Below are positions 1 through 6,098 of a DNA stretch of 6,098 bases, in pieces. Source of the DNA: Caldilineaceae bacterium (GTDB taxonomy: Bacteria; Chloroflexota; Anaerolineae; Caldilineales; Caldilineaceae). The stretch is from NCBI GenBank assembly GCA_015494005.1, contig WGCB01000102.1, positions 1 to 6,098 of the forward strand, given 5' to 3'. Positions within the stretch are counted from its first letter, which is position 1. Each line of letters begins with the position of its first letter. The notes under the pieces are model-generated. The model saw only the letters and a list, made by a program, of their open reading frames with translations, did not search any database and was not told where the DNA came from. The translations under genes and the position numbers were made by a program.

Positions 1-160
1 CCCACTGCCCGTTTGCCCCCCGCTGTGAATTCGCCGTGGACAAATGCTGGCAAGAGAATCCGCCCCTGGAGACGATCCAGCCCGGCCACGAGGTGGCCTG
101 CTGGGTGGACATCTCCGAGGTGGACGTGTACATCACTGAAGAGACCACAGGGACAGTGCA

Positions 161-164
<4 letters not shown>
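1..164 (+). CDS. oppD: OppD-type ABC transporter ATPase, C-terminal end only (5' part lies outside the window)
   Basis: Reading codons from base 3 gives 53 residues and a TGA at 162-164. The fragment starts [10 protein letters not shown] and contains PGHEVACW, the usual end of Opp/Dpp ATPases (the oligopeptide transporter C-terminal region). Four cysteines sit at fragment residues 2, 8, 15 and 33, a C-X5-C-X6-C-X17-C pattern that is repeated exactly in the next gene; in this family such cysteines can hold an iron-sulfur cluster. The nucleotide-binding domain itself is upstream of the window. The stop overlaps the start of the following ATPase gene as ATGA, which implies translational coupling and equal dosage of the two motor subunits. 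I call it OppD because it directly precedes an OppF-like ATPase; a DppD or AppD name would fit equally well. Confidence 0.9.
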
Positions 165-1237
<1,073 letters not shown>

Positions 1238-1275
1238 GGCATCGTGTAACAGCCGATCCCAGTTTTGCATCCAAT

Positions 1276-1316
1276 GAGTGCCGCTGTACGCACTCGTCCT
1301 GGAGCGACGACGCTCC
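1276..1316 (+). promoter_or_regulatory. Two tandem hairpins downstream of oppF
   Basis: The first stem pairs GAGTGC (1276-1281) with GCACTC (1290-1295) around an 8-base loop, extendable outward by a G-T and an A-T pair. The second pairs GGAGCG (1301-1306) with CGCTCC (1311-1316) around ACGA. They begin 38 bases after the oppF stop. No T-run follows directly; TTTT at 1328-1331 lies 11 bases further on and follows an alternative 4-bp stem (GCTC 1312-1315 with GAGC 1324-1327). They may protect or end the oppDF message, but they are not a textbook terminator. Confidence 0.35.
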
Positions 1317-1392
1317 CATAACCGAGCTTTTCCGTGCGCTCTCCACAGATTCCTTGAGAAAGGGGGTGGTGTACGCCAACAAAGCCGTTGCC

Positions 1393-1442
1393 GGTTCGCA
1401 GGGCATCGGGATTCTGAGCAATCCCCACAGCGCCCTGCAACC
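1393..1442 (+). ncRNA. Candidate structured RNA element: two-tier 50-nt hairpin
   Basis: The outer stem joins GGTT-C-GCAGGGC (1393-1404) with GCCCTGCAACC (1432-1442): eleven Watson-Crick pairs with one bulged C at 1397. After an asymmetric internal loop (ATC on the left, CACAGC on the right) an inner stem of six pairs, GGGATT (1408-1413) with AATCCC (1420-1425), closes the 6-base loop CTGAGC. Seventeen pairs in 50 bases is more than expected from random intergenic DNA. I do not recognise the fold as a known riboswitch. It could be part of a leader or small RNA on either strand; the function is unknown. Confidence 0.35.
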
Positions 1443-1558
1443 ACGAAGGGGCAAGCCCAGGCAGCCGCTGCACCCAGCCAAGGACGACAGGCAGGCGATC
1501 CGGAAGAGTTCGGCAGACTCGCAACCAAACCCTGCTTGGCCTGCGCTTGCAGCAGAAC

Positions 1559-1665
1559 TTTCGTGGCAGACTCTACTTGCCCGATCGGATGTGTCCATCC
1601 GGTCATTCCCCCAGGGGCCCGGACACCCACCCAGCGGTGGGGCCGGCGTAGCGTTGGCCACGAAA
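1559..1665 (+). ncRNA. Candidate folded domain closed by a 9-bp long-range stem
   Basis: TTTCGTGGC at 1559-1567 is exactly complementary to GCCACGAAA at 1657-1665, enclosing about 90 bases. Inside lie a 9-pair hairpin (GATCGGATG 1583-1591 with CATCCGGTC 1596-1604, TGTC loop, one G-T pair) and a 6-pair hairpin (CCCACC 1626-1631 with GGTGGG 1636-1641, CAGC loop); GGCCC 1616-1620 can also pair with GGGCC 1640-1644. The layout, a closing stem around two hairpins, resembles a multibranched RNA domain. It lies 120-230 bases upstream of the oppA start. I do not recognise the family, and the function is unknown. Confidence 0.3.
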
Positions 1666-1772
1666 CTTTTTGCCCGGAGCAGGCGCTCTACGCCTTGAGA
1701 CAACCTGTAACCCCGTGTTTTTTCGTATCGTCGATATTCCATACCCCACATTTTCAACATTTTCACAACTCG

Positions 1773-1779
1773 AGGAGGT
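1773..1779 (+). promoter_or_regulatory. Strong Shine-Dalgarno of oppA
   Basis: AGGAGGT ends six bases before the ATG at 1786 and is almost the full anti-16S complement. It is much stronger than the sites of oppF, oppB or the gene at 6006, which fits a binding protein made in excess over the membrane subunits. It also fixes the oppA start. Confidence 0.85.
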
Positions 1780-1785
1780 AAGTGC

Positions 1786-3672
1786 ATGCGCACACACTAT
1801 CGAACGTACCTGGTCATGGCAGTGCTTGTCGTGGCGGCCTTGGTGCTCACAGCCTGCCCGGCCCAGCAGCCGGCAGCCCCGGCCGAGCCCCAGGTGGTCG
1901 AGGTGACCCGCATCGTGGAAGGGACGCCGGAGGTCGTGGTGGTCACGGCCACGCCGGAGCCCGGCATGATGGAGGAAGAGAAGGTCACGGTGAACTACAA
2001 CTGGGGCACTGAGCCGCCCACTGCGGACCCGGCCCTGGCTACGGACACCACCTCGTCCGCGCTGATCGGCTCCATCTTCATGGGGCTGACCGACCTGGAC
2101 GACGAGACCCAGGAGGCCGTGCCCGCCCTGGCCACCAGCTGGGAGAGCAACGAGGACAAGACCGTCTGGACCTTCAAGTTGCGGGATGACATCCCCTGGG
2201 TGGTCTACAACCCGGCCACGGGCGAGACCGAGGTGGTCACCGACGACGAGGGCAACCCCCGCATGGTCAACGCCCACGACGTGGTCTACGGCGTGAAGCG
2301 CACCCTGGACCCGAACACTGCTTCGGACTACGCCTACATTCTCTACTACATCGCCGGCGGCGAGGAGCTGAACAACGCCGATCCCGCGGCGGAGAACTTC
2401 CAGGAGCTCTACGATGCCACCGGTGTGGAGGCGCTGGACGACTACACCGTGCAGTTCACCCTGAAGGTGCCGGCCAGCTTCTTCCCCCAGATCGCCAGCA
2501 TGTCCCAGACCTTCCCCATGCCCCAGTGGGTCATCGAGGAGAAGGGTGACCGCTGGATCGAGCCTGGCTTCATCGCCACCAACGGCCCCTACGTGATGAC
2601 CGAGTGGATCCACGGCGATCACCTGACCTTGGAGAAGAACGAGAACTGGCCGCTGTGGGGCACGGACTACGCCCCCAGCAACATCGAGCGGCTGGAAGGC
2701 GTGATGATCGAAGAGGTCTCCACCGCCTTCGCGCTCTACGAGTCCAACGAGCTGGACACCTCCGGCGTGCCTCTGGAGCAGATCGATCGGGTGAAGGCGG
2801 ATCCGGTGCTGAGCCAGGAGTTCGTCAACGCCCCCATCAACTGCACCTACTACTACGGCTTCATCATGGAGAAGGCCCCCACCAACGACGTGCGGGTGCG
2901 CAAGGCCCTCTCCGCCGGCATCGACCGCAAGACCCTGGTGGAGCAGGTGACCAAGGGCGGCCAGATCCCGGCCAACACCTTCACCAACCCGCTGAACTTC
3001 GGCTCCCCGGCTGGGGACCCCGAGGTGGCTCCCTGGGCCCTGCCCGAGGACATGGGCGGCACCGGCTACGCCGCGGCGGTGGAGATGGGTAAGGGCCTGC
3101 TGGAAGAGGCGGGCTTCCCCAACGGCAGCGGTCTGGACGTCCTGCTCATGCACAACGTGAGCGAGGGCCACGCCCGCATCGCCCAGGCCGTCCAGGCCAT
3201 GTGGCAGAGCGCCTACCCGGAGATGAACGTCACCATCGAGACCCAGGAGTGGCGGGTCTACCTGAAGACCATCGACAAGGACAGCCCCCTGGAGGATCAG
3301 CCCAACGTCTTCCGCCTGGGCTGGTGCGCGGACTACCCCCACGCCAACAACTGGGTGCACGAGGTCTTCAACACCAACGCTGGCGCCAACCGGGTGCGCA
3401 TGAGCGAGGATGACCCGCAGGTGGGCGAGCTGGTCAAGGAGTTCAACGAGACCACGGTCAAGGCCCAGGTGGCCAGCGAGGAAGATGCCAAGGCCCTCTA
3501 CAAGCGAGCCGAGCAGCTCCTCGTCGACGAGATCGTGGCCATCGCGCCCATCTACTACTACACCACCGTGAACGTCACCAAGCCGTGGCTGCAGCGGACC
3601 TACGATCCCATCAAGCTGCACCTCTACAAGTGGCAGCTGGACTGGGAGGCCAAGAAGGCCGCCATGCAGTAA
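1786..3672 (+). CDS. oppA: Lipoprotein substrate-binding protein of the oligopeptide ABC importer (SBP family 5)
   Basis: This 628-residue protein is the extracytoplasmic receptor of the importer. The N-terminus is a lipoprotein signal: MRTHYR, a hydrophobic stretch (about 8-21) and lipobox LTAC with C24 as the lipidated residue. Residues 25-65 form a P/V/T/E tether (VVEVTRIVEGTPE, VVVVTATPEPG) before the folded domain. Family-5 hallmarks follow: EPPTADPALATD (76-87), PALATSWE (113-120), NGPYVMTEW (266-274), TNDVRVRKALSAGIDR (366-381) and GWCADYP (512-518, the W-x-ADY region of peptide-binding proteins). It is longer than typical OppA proteins (about 540) because of the tether and a loop around 139-160. 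Ligand specificity cannot be deduced; peptides are likely, while oligosaccharides or nickel complexes remain possible. It is followed by a strong stem-loop and then oppB. Confidence 0.95.
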   Translation: MRTHYRTYLVMAVLVVAALVLTACPAQQPAAPAEPQVVEVTRIVEGTPEVVVVTATPEPGMMEEEKVTVNYNWGTEPPTADPALATDTTSSALIGSIFMGLTDLDDETQEAVPALATSWESNEDKTVWTFKLRDDIPWVVYNPATGETEVVTDDEGNPRMVNAHDVVYGVKRTLDPNTASDYAYILYYIAGGEELNNADPAAENFQELYDATGVEALDDYTVQFTLKVPASFFPQIASMSQTFPMPQWVIEEKGDRWIEPGFIATNGPYVMTEWIHGDHLTLEKNENWPLWGTDYAPSNIERLEGVMIEEVSTAFALYESNELDTSGVPLEQIDRVKADPVLSQEFVNAPINCTYYYGFIMEKAPTNDVRVRKALSAGIDRKTLVEQVTKGGQIPANTFTNPLNFGSPAGDPEVAPWALPEDMGGTGYAAAVEMGKGLLEEAGFPNGSGLDVLLMHNVSEGHARIAQAVQAMWQSAYPEMNVTIETQEWRVYLKTIDKDSPLEDQPNVFRLGWCADYPHANNWVHEVFNTNAGANRVRMSEDDPQVGELVKEFNETTVKAQVASEEDAKALYKRAEQLLVDEIVAIAPIYYYTTVNVTKPWLQRTYDPIKLHLYKWQLDWEAKKAAMQ

Positions 3673-3701
3673 CGGCGTCCCTTGGTTGACCCGTGCATGA
3701 C

Positions 3702-3742
3702 AGCTCCGTGGCTGTGGGTGTTTCGCTCACAGCCACGGAGCT
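3702..3742 (+). terminator. Strong stem-loop between oppA and oppB (leaky terminator or mRNA-stabilising element)
   Basis: Bases 3702-3716 are perfectly complementary to 3728-3742 (15 pairs, from AGCTCC... to ...GGAGCT). The stem can grow inward by four pairs, two of them G-T, to a TTT triloop. The 3' side is followed by an imperfect T-rich run, TTGTTAT (3742-3748). It sits 29 bases after the oppA stop and 49 bases before oppB, with no new promoter evident. A partial terminator or 3'-end protector here would give more oppA than oppBC message, as is known for binding-protein genes such as malE. That it has this role here is inference. Confidence 0.7.
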
Positions 3743-3777
3743 TGTTATGGCTTTCCCGAGCATTCGCTTCCCACAGC

Positions 3778-3782
3778 AAGGA
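3778..3782 (+). promoter_or_regulatory. Ribosome binding site of oppB
   Basis: AAGGA lies nine bases before the ATG at 3792. It is a moderate match, clearly weaker than the oppA site, and supports 3792 as the start. Confidence 0.6.
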
Positions 3783-3791
3783 TGAGCCTTC

Positions 3792-4769
3792 ATGACTCAG
3801 TACATCATCCGACGCATCTTCTGGGCCATTCCCGTGCTTTTCATGGTCATCCTGGTGACCTTTGTCATGGCCCGGGCCCTGCCTGGCGGCCCCTTCGACT
3901 TTGCCGGTGACCGCAGCCTGCCCGAGAGCGTGCGCAAGAACCTGGCCCGCAAGTACAATCTGGACGATCCCCTGGCCGTGCAGTTCGCCAAATACATGGC
4001 CGACGTCCTGCGTGGGGACTTGGGGCCCTCCTTCCGCAGCCGCTCCCAGACGGTGAACGACATCCTGGCGCAATCATTTCCCATCTCATTCCAACTGGGC
4101 ATTCTCTCCATCATCCTGGGGCTCCTCATCGGCATACCAGCGGGGGTGGTGGCCGCCATCAACCACAACGGCTTCCTGGACTATTTCAGCTCCTTCATCG
4201 CCATCCTGGGAGTCTCCATCCCCAACATCGTCCTGGGGCCCTTCCTCATCTGGCTGGTGGGCTTGAAGCTGGGCTGGCTGCCCGTAGCCCGCTGGGGCGC
4301 GGACTACACCGAGTTCTACTTCGGCATCATCCCACCCCTGACTTCCGTCGATTTCTGGACCCACGCCATCCTGCCCACCATCACCATCGGCACCGGGCTC
4401 TCCGCCGGCATCGCCCGTCTGACCCGGGCTAGCCTGCTCCAGGTGATCCGGGAGGACTACATCCGCACGGCCCGAGCCAAGGGGCTGCCCTCCTGGGCTG
4501 TGATCTTCATCCACGCGCTGAAGAACGCCCTGATCCCCGTGGTGACCATCCTGGGGCCCATGTTCGCCGCCGTGGTCACCGGCTCCTTCGTGGTGGAGCA
4601 GATCTTCGGCCTGCCGGGCATGGGGCGCCACTTCGTCCAGAGCGTGACCAACCGGGACTACCCGGTGGTGCTGGGGGCCTCCCTGGTCTACGCGGTGCTC
4701 CTGGTGCTGGCCAACCTGTTCGTGGACATTGCCTACGCCTTCCTGGATCCCCGGATCCGGTACGACTGA
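3792..4769 (+). CDS. oppB: Oligopeptide ABC transporter permease, OppB/DppB type
   Basis: This 325-residue inner-membrane protein is one half of the translocation channel, pairing with OppC. The start MTQYIIRRIFWAIPVLFMV is the classic OppB N-terminus: a short basic head then TM1 (about 9-29). The periplasmic part contains ALPGGPFDF (29-37) and YNLDDPLAVQFAKYM (55-69), then GDLGPSFRSR (75-84). Further hydrophobic segments lie near 99-122, 133-160, 190-212, 248-268 and 293-318, giving the usual six. The cytoplasmic coupling (EAA) loop is about 221-250, EDYIRTARAKGLPS then HALKNALIPV, which docks on an ATPase. FGLPGMGRHFVQS (272-284) and the end FLDPRIRYD are also family-typical. The length matches the norm (about 305-340). 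It cannot be separated from DppB by sequence alone. Confidence 0.96.
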   Translation: MTQYIIRRIFWAIPVLFMVILVTFVMARALPGGPFDFAGDRSLPESVRKNLARKYNLDDPLAVQFAKYMADVLRGDLGPSFRSRSQTVNDILAQSFPISFQLGILSIILGLLIGIPAGVVAAINHNGFLDYFSSFIAILGVSIPNIVLGPFLIWLVGLKLGWLPVARWGADYTEFYFGIIPPLTSVDFWTHAILPTITIGTGLSAGIARLTRASLLQVIREDYIRTARAKGLPSWAVIFIHALKNALIPVVTILGPMFAAVVTGSFVVEQIFGLPGMGRHFVQSVTNRDYPVVLGASLVYAVLLVLANLFVDIAYAFLDPRIRYD

Positions 4770-4770
4770 T

Positions 4771-4798
4771 CCCGAGTTGTTCGGGGGCTCCCCTCGGG
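4771..4798 (+). promoter_or_regulatory. Small hairpin directly after the oppB stop
   Basis: CCCGAG (4771-4776) pairs with CTCGGG (4793-4798), with an inner GGG (4783-4785)/CCC (4790-4792) stem. CCCGA can alternatively pair with TCGGG at 4781-4785. It starts one base after the oppB stop and no T-run follows, so an intercistronic message-processing or stability element is more likely than a terminator. The rest of the 104-bp gap is C-rich with nothing else evident before the oppC ribosome binding site. Confidence 0.3.
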
Positions 4799-4861
4799 TC
4801 GCCCCTGTCCCCCTGTCGATCCATCCACTGACCATGCCGCTCCCCGGTGGGTGTGCATGCG

Positions 4862-4868
4862 AAAGGAG
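4862..4868 (+). promoter_or_regulatory. Ribosome binding site that fixes the oppC start
   Basis: AAAGGAG ends five bases before the ATG at 4874. In-frame GTG codons at 4847 and 4853 lie upstream of this site, so they are poor start candidates. Confidence 0.75.
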
Positions 4869-4873
4869 TCTTG

Positions 4874-5899
4874 ATGACCGCCAGCGCAAGTCCTGTGGCC
4901 CAGAAGGCCATCGAGGCCGCCAAGCGTGGCCGGAGTCCTCTGGCTGATACCTTCCGCCAGTTTCGCAAGAACCGGGTGGCCATGCTCAGCACCGTCTTCC
5001 TGATCCTGCTGGTGCTGGTGGCCGTCTTTACCGACACCTTCGTCTTCACCCTCTTCACGGGCGAGAAACCGGAACCCCTGTTGGCGCCCTACCATTACAG
5101 CGAGGCCAACTTCATCTACGTGAATGCCCCGCCCATGACCCGCACGGACGATGGCCAGCTCTATCTCCTGGGCACGGACTACCTGGGCCGGGACATCCTC
5201 AGCCGCACCCTCTACGGCACCCGGATCTCCCTGGCCGTGGCCTTCGTGGCCGCCACGGTGAGCCTGATCATCGGCCTGATCTACGGGCTCATCTCCGGCT
5301 ACTCCCGGCCCGCTATCGACAACCTGATGATGCGCACCGTGGACTTCCTCTACGGCTTCCCCATCATCATTTTCATCATCCTCATGCAGGTCTACTTCAA
5401 GTCTCTCTCTCGGCGCGGGGAAGGGGGGCTGGCGGATGTCCTGATCAACATCGACAAAGCCATGGGCGGCATGTTCTTCCTGTTTATCGCCATCGGCATG
5501 CTCAACTGGCTGGGCATGGCCCGCATCGCCCGGGGACAGACCCTCTCGTACAAGCAGAAGGAGTTTGTGGAGGCGGCCCGCTCCGTGGGGGCCACCAACC
5601 TGCGCATCATGGGCAAGCATCTGCTGCCCAACATCCTGGGGCCCTGCATCGTGGCCGAGACCCTGGCCATCCCAGGCTACATCTTCCTGGAGGCTTTCCT
5701 GAGCTTCATCGGCCTGGGGGTGAACCCACCCACACCCAGCTGGGGCTTGATGATCTCCGAGGCCTACCCGGCCCTGCGCACCTACCCCCACCAGCTCTTC
5801 GTCCCGGCCATCGCCTTGACCCTGACCACCCTGGCCTTCAACTTCATGGGCGACGGCCTGCGGGATGCTTTCGATCCCCGGCTGCGGGGCGAGGGCTAG
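4874..5899 (+). CDS. oppC: Oligopeptide ABC transporter permease, OppC/DppC type
   Basis: This 341-residue inner-membrane protein is the partner of OppB. The ATG at 4874 is chosen because AAAGGAG lies five bases upstream; extending to the GTG at 4847 would add nine residues encoded over the ribosome binding site. A basic N-terminus with RQFRKNRVAMLS (28-39) leads into TM1 (about 37-53), as in the OppC N-terminal domain. LGTDYLGRDILSR (99-111) is the family hallmark before the channel domain. Hydrophobic segments follow near 119-142, 160-175, 199-215, 257-279 and 307-326. The EAA loop is KEFVEAARSVGA (229-240) running on through KHLLPNILGP (248-257), the ATPase contact. GLGVNPPTPSWG (280-291) and GLRDAFDPRLRG (328-339) are also typical. 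The link between the third and fourth segments (about 176-198) looks longer than usual. Confidence 0.96.
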   Translation: MTASASPVAQKAIEAAKRGRSPLADTFRQFRKNRVAMLSTVFLILLVLVAVFTDTFVFTLFTGEKPEPLLAPYHYSEANFIYVNAPPMTRTDDGQLYLLGTDYLGRDILSRTLYGTRISLAVAFVAATVSLIIGLIYGLISGYSRPAIDNLMMRTVDFLYGFPIIIFIILMQVYFKSLSRRGEGGLADVLINIDKAMGGMFFLFIAIGMLNWLGMARIARGQTLSYKQKEFVEAARSVGATNLRIMGKHLLPNILGPCIVAETLAIPGYIFLEAFLSFIGLGVNPPTPSWGLMISEAYPALRTYPHQLFVPAIALTLTTLAFNFMGDGLRDAFDPRLRGEG

Positions 5900-5917
5900 C
5901 CTGGGGACGGGCGCCGT

Positions 5918-5947
5918 TTGGCAGAATTGGATACTGTGGATAACAAT
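5918..5947 (+). promoter_or_regulatory. Weak candidate promoter upstream of the gene at 6006
   Basis: TTGGCA (5918-5923) matches the -35 consensus at five of six bases. AACAAT (5942-5947) matches the -10 at four of six, with an 18-base spacer. An ATTG-N14-CAAT dyad (5926-5929 with 5944-5947) overlaps it and could be a repressor site. Transcription from here would begin inside the following hairpin, so that stem could not fully form in the new transcript. This is only a motif match; the organism's promoter consensus is unknown to me. Confidence 0.2.
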
Positions 5948-5974
5948 GTACGGGCGTGTTCACCACGCCCGTAC
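5948..5974 (+). terminator. Stem-loop at the end of the opp operon
   Basis: GTACGGGCGTG (5948-5958) and CACGCCCGTAC (5964-5974) form eleven perfect pairs around the loop TTCAC, 48 bases after the oppC stop. Only a short TTGT follows, with TTTTT further on at 5991-5995, so it lacks a full classic T-run. Its position at the end of the permease genes and before a gene with its own signal sequence supports termination, perhaps partial. Confidence 0.65.
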
Positions 5975-6005
5975 TTGTCCGTCCAGACCCTTTTTGAAAG
6001 CGACC

Positions 6006-6098
6006 ATGCACACCAAATCGATCCTGTTCCTGATCATCGCCCTCCTGCTCCTGTCCGCCTGCGCCTCGCCCGCCACCCCGGAGCCAGGACCAGAGACC
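6006..6098 (+). CDS. Start of a second lipoprotein gene, cut by the window end
   Basis: Thirty-one codons are open to the end of the window. MHTKSILF begins a short signal peptide with a hydrophobic core (about 6-16) and the lipobox LSAC, with C19 predicted to be lipidated. The following residues ASPATPEPGPET are the start of a proline-rich tether sharing ATPEPG with the tether of OppA. The ribosome binding site is weak: GAAAG (5996-6000) five bases upstream; an in-frame TTG at 5994 is an alternative start. The folded domain lies beyond the window, so function is unknown. Another solute-binding protein or any surface lipoprotein is possible. The hairpin at 5948-5974 separates it from oppC. 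Confidence 0.75.
   Translation, partial: MHTKSILFLIIALLLLSACASPATPEPGPET

Larger units (their letters stand above)
1238..1785. other. 548-bp intergenic region with several inverted repeats and no credible gene
   Basis: No reading frame here resembles a protein I recognise. The open frames on both strands lack the codon pattern of the neighbouring genes and start inside oppF or without a ribosome binding site. The stretch contains perfect or near-perfect hairpins at 1276-1295, 1301-1316, 1393-1442, 1583-1604, 1626-1641 and 1681-1695, plus a long-range 9-bp pairing of 1559-1567 with 1657-1665. The final 70 bases (about 1715-1770) become A/T-rich and lead into the strong ribosome binding site of oppA, so the oppA promoter is probably in this region. 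I could not settle on a convincing -35/-10 pair. It may be a long structured leader of oppA, the 3' UTR of oppDF, an independent small RNA, or a degraded element. Confidence 0.7.

Noticed and set aside
1389..1405. tRNA-like T-arm around GGTTCGCA
   Set aside because: No matching acceptor, D or anticodon arms at the right distances; the bases are better explained by the 1393-1442 hairpin.
1500..1520. Resemblance of TCCGGAAGAG to the SRP RNA GGAAG motif
   Set aside because: The flanking conserved bases and the long helix of SRP RNA are absent.
1695..1728. Promoter for oppA built on TTGAGA at 1695-1700
   Set aside because: A 17-base spacer gives only TTTTTT as a -10, and the better TCGTAT (1723-1728) is 22 bases away. 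A promoter is likely nearby, but this pair is not convincing.
1603..3621. A 672-codon open frame on the - strand opposite oppA
   Set aside because: It is antisense to a clear family-5 binding protein; its translation is a low-complexity run rich in V, G, H, L and D, as expected from the complement of GC-rich codons. No ribosome binding site or recognisable domain.
4847..4873. Upstream GTG start for oppC
   Set aside because: It would place the AAAGGAG ribosome binding site inside the coding region; the ATG at 4874 has ideal spacing.
4086..5791. Long - strand open frames opposite oppB and oppC
   Set aside because: Mirror images of permease genes with charged, repetitive translations and no plausible starts.
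5938..5947. GGATAACAAT identical to part of the lac operator
   Set aside because: The other operator half is missing and the match is only 10 bases; treated as coincidence, apart from the weak dyad noted.

Overview
The window carries most of one oligopeptide-type ABC importer (the PepT/Opp-Dpp family), with every gene on the + strand. The DNA is GC-rich and codons end mostly in G or C. The binding protein has a tether just after its lipidated cysteine built from V/T/E/P words (VVEVTRIVEGTPE, VVVVTATPEP). From general knowledge this style is typical of Chloroflexota lipoproteins, especially Caldilineae/Anaerolineae, so a Caldilineaceae-like Chloroflexota is my best guess. That is an inference from style and not a phylogenetic result.

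Layout: 1-164 is the 3' end of an OppD-type ATPase gene. It overlaps by ATGA with a complete OppF-type ATPase (161-1237). A 548-bp stretch without a credible gene follows (1238-1785); it is unusually rich in perfect inverted repeats and ends in a very strong ribosome binding site. Next come the lipoprotein substrate-binding protein OppA (1786-3672), a 119-bp gap with a 15-bp perfect stem-loop, permease OppB (3792-4769), a 104-bp gap with a smaller hairpin, and permease OppC (4874-5899). An 11-bp perfect stem-loop (5948-5974) then precedes the start of a second, unrecognised lipoprotein gene (6006 to the window end).

How the parts work together: OppA, lipid-anchored outside the membrane, captures the substrate and delivers it to the OppB/OppC channel, and OppD/OppF hydrolyse ATP on the cytoplasmic side. 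The window therefore holds four full subunits and the tail of the fifth. The substrate cannot be read from the sequence; peptides are the default guess, but members of this family also carry nickel, opines or oligosaccharides.

The proteins are ordinary members of known families. What merits a second look is non-coding: the structured 548-bp region between oppF and oppA, and the stem-loops that follow each cistron. I found no convincing new protein system, CRISPR array, mobile element or tRNA.
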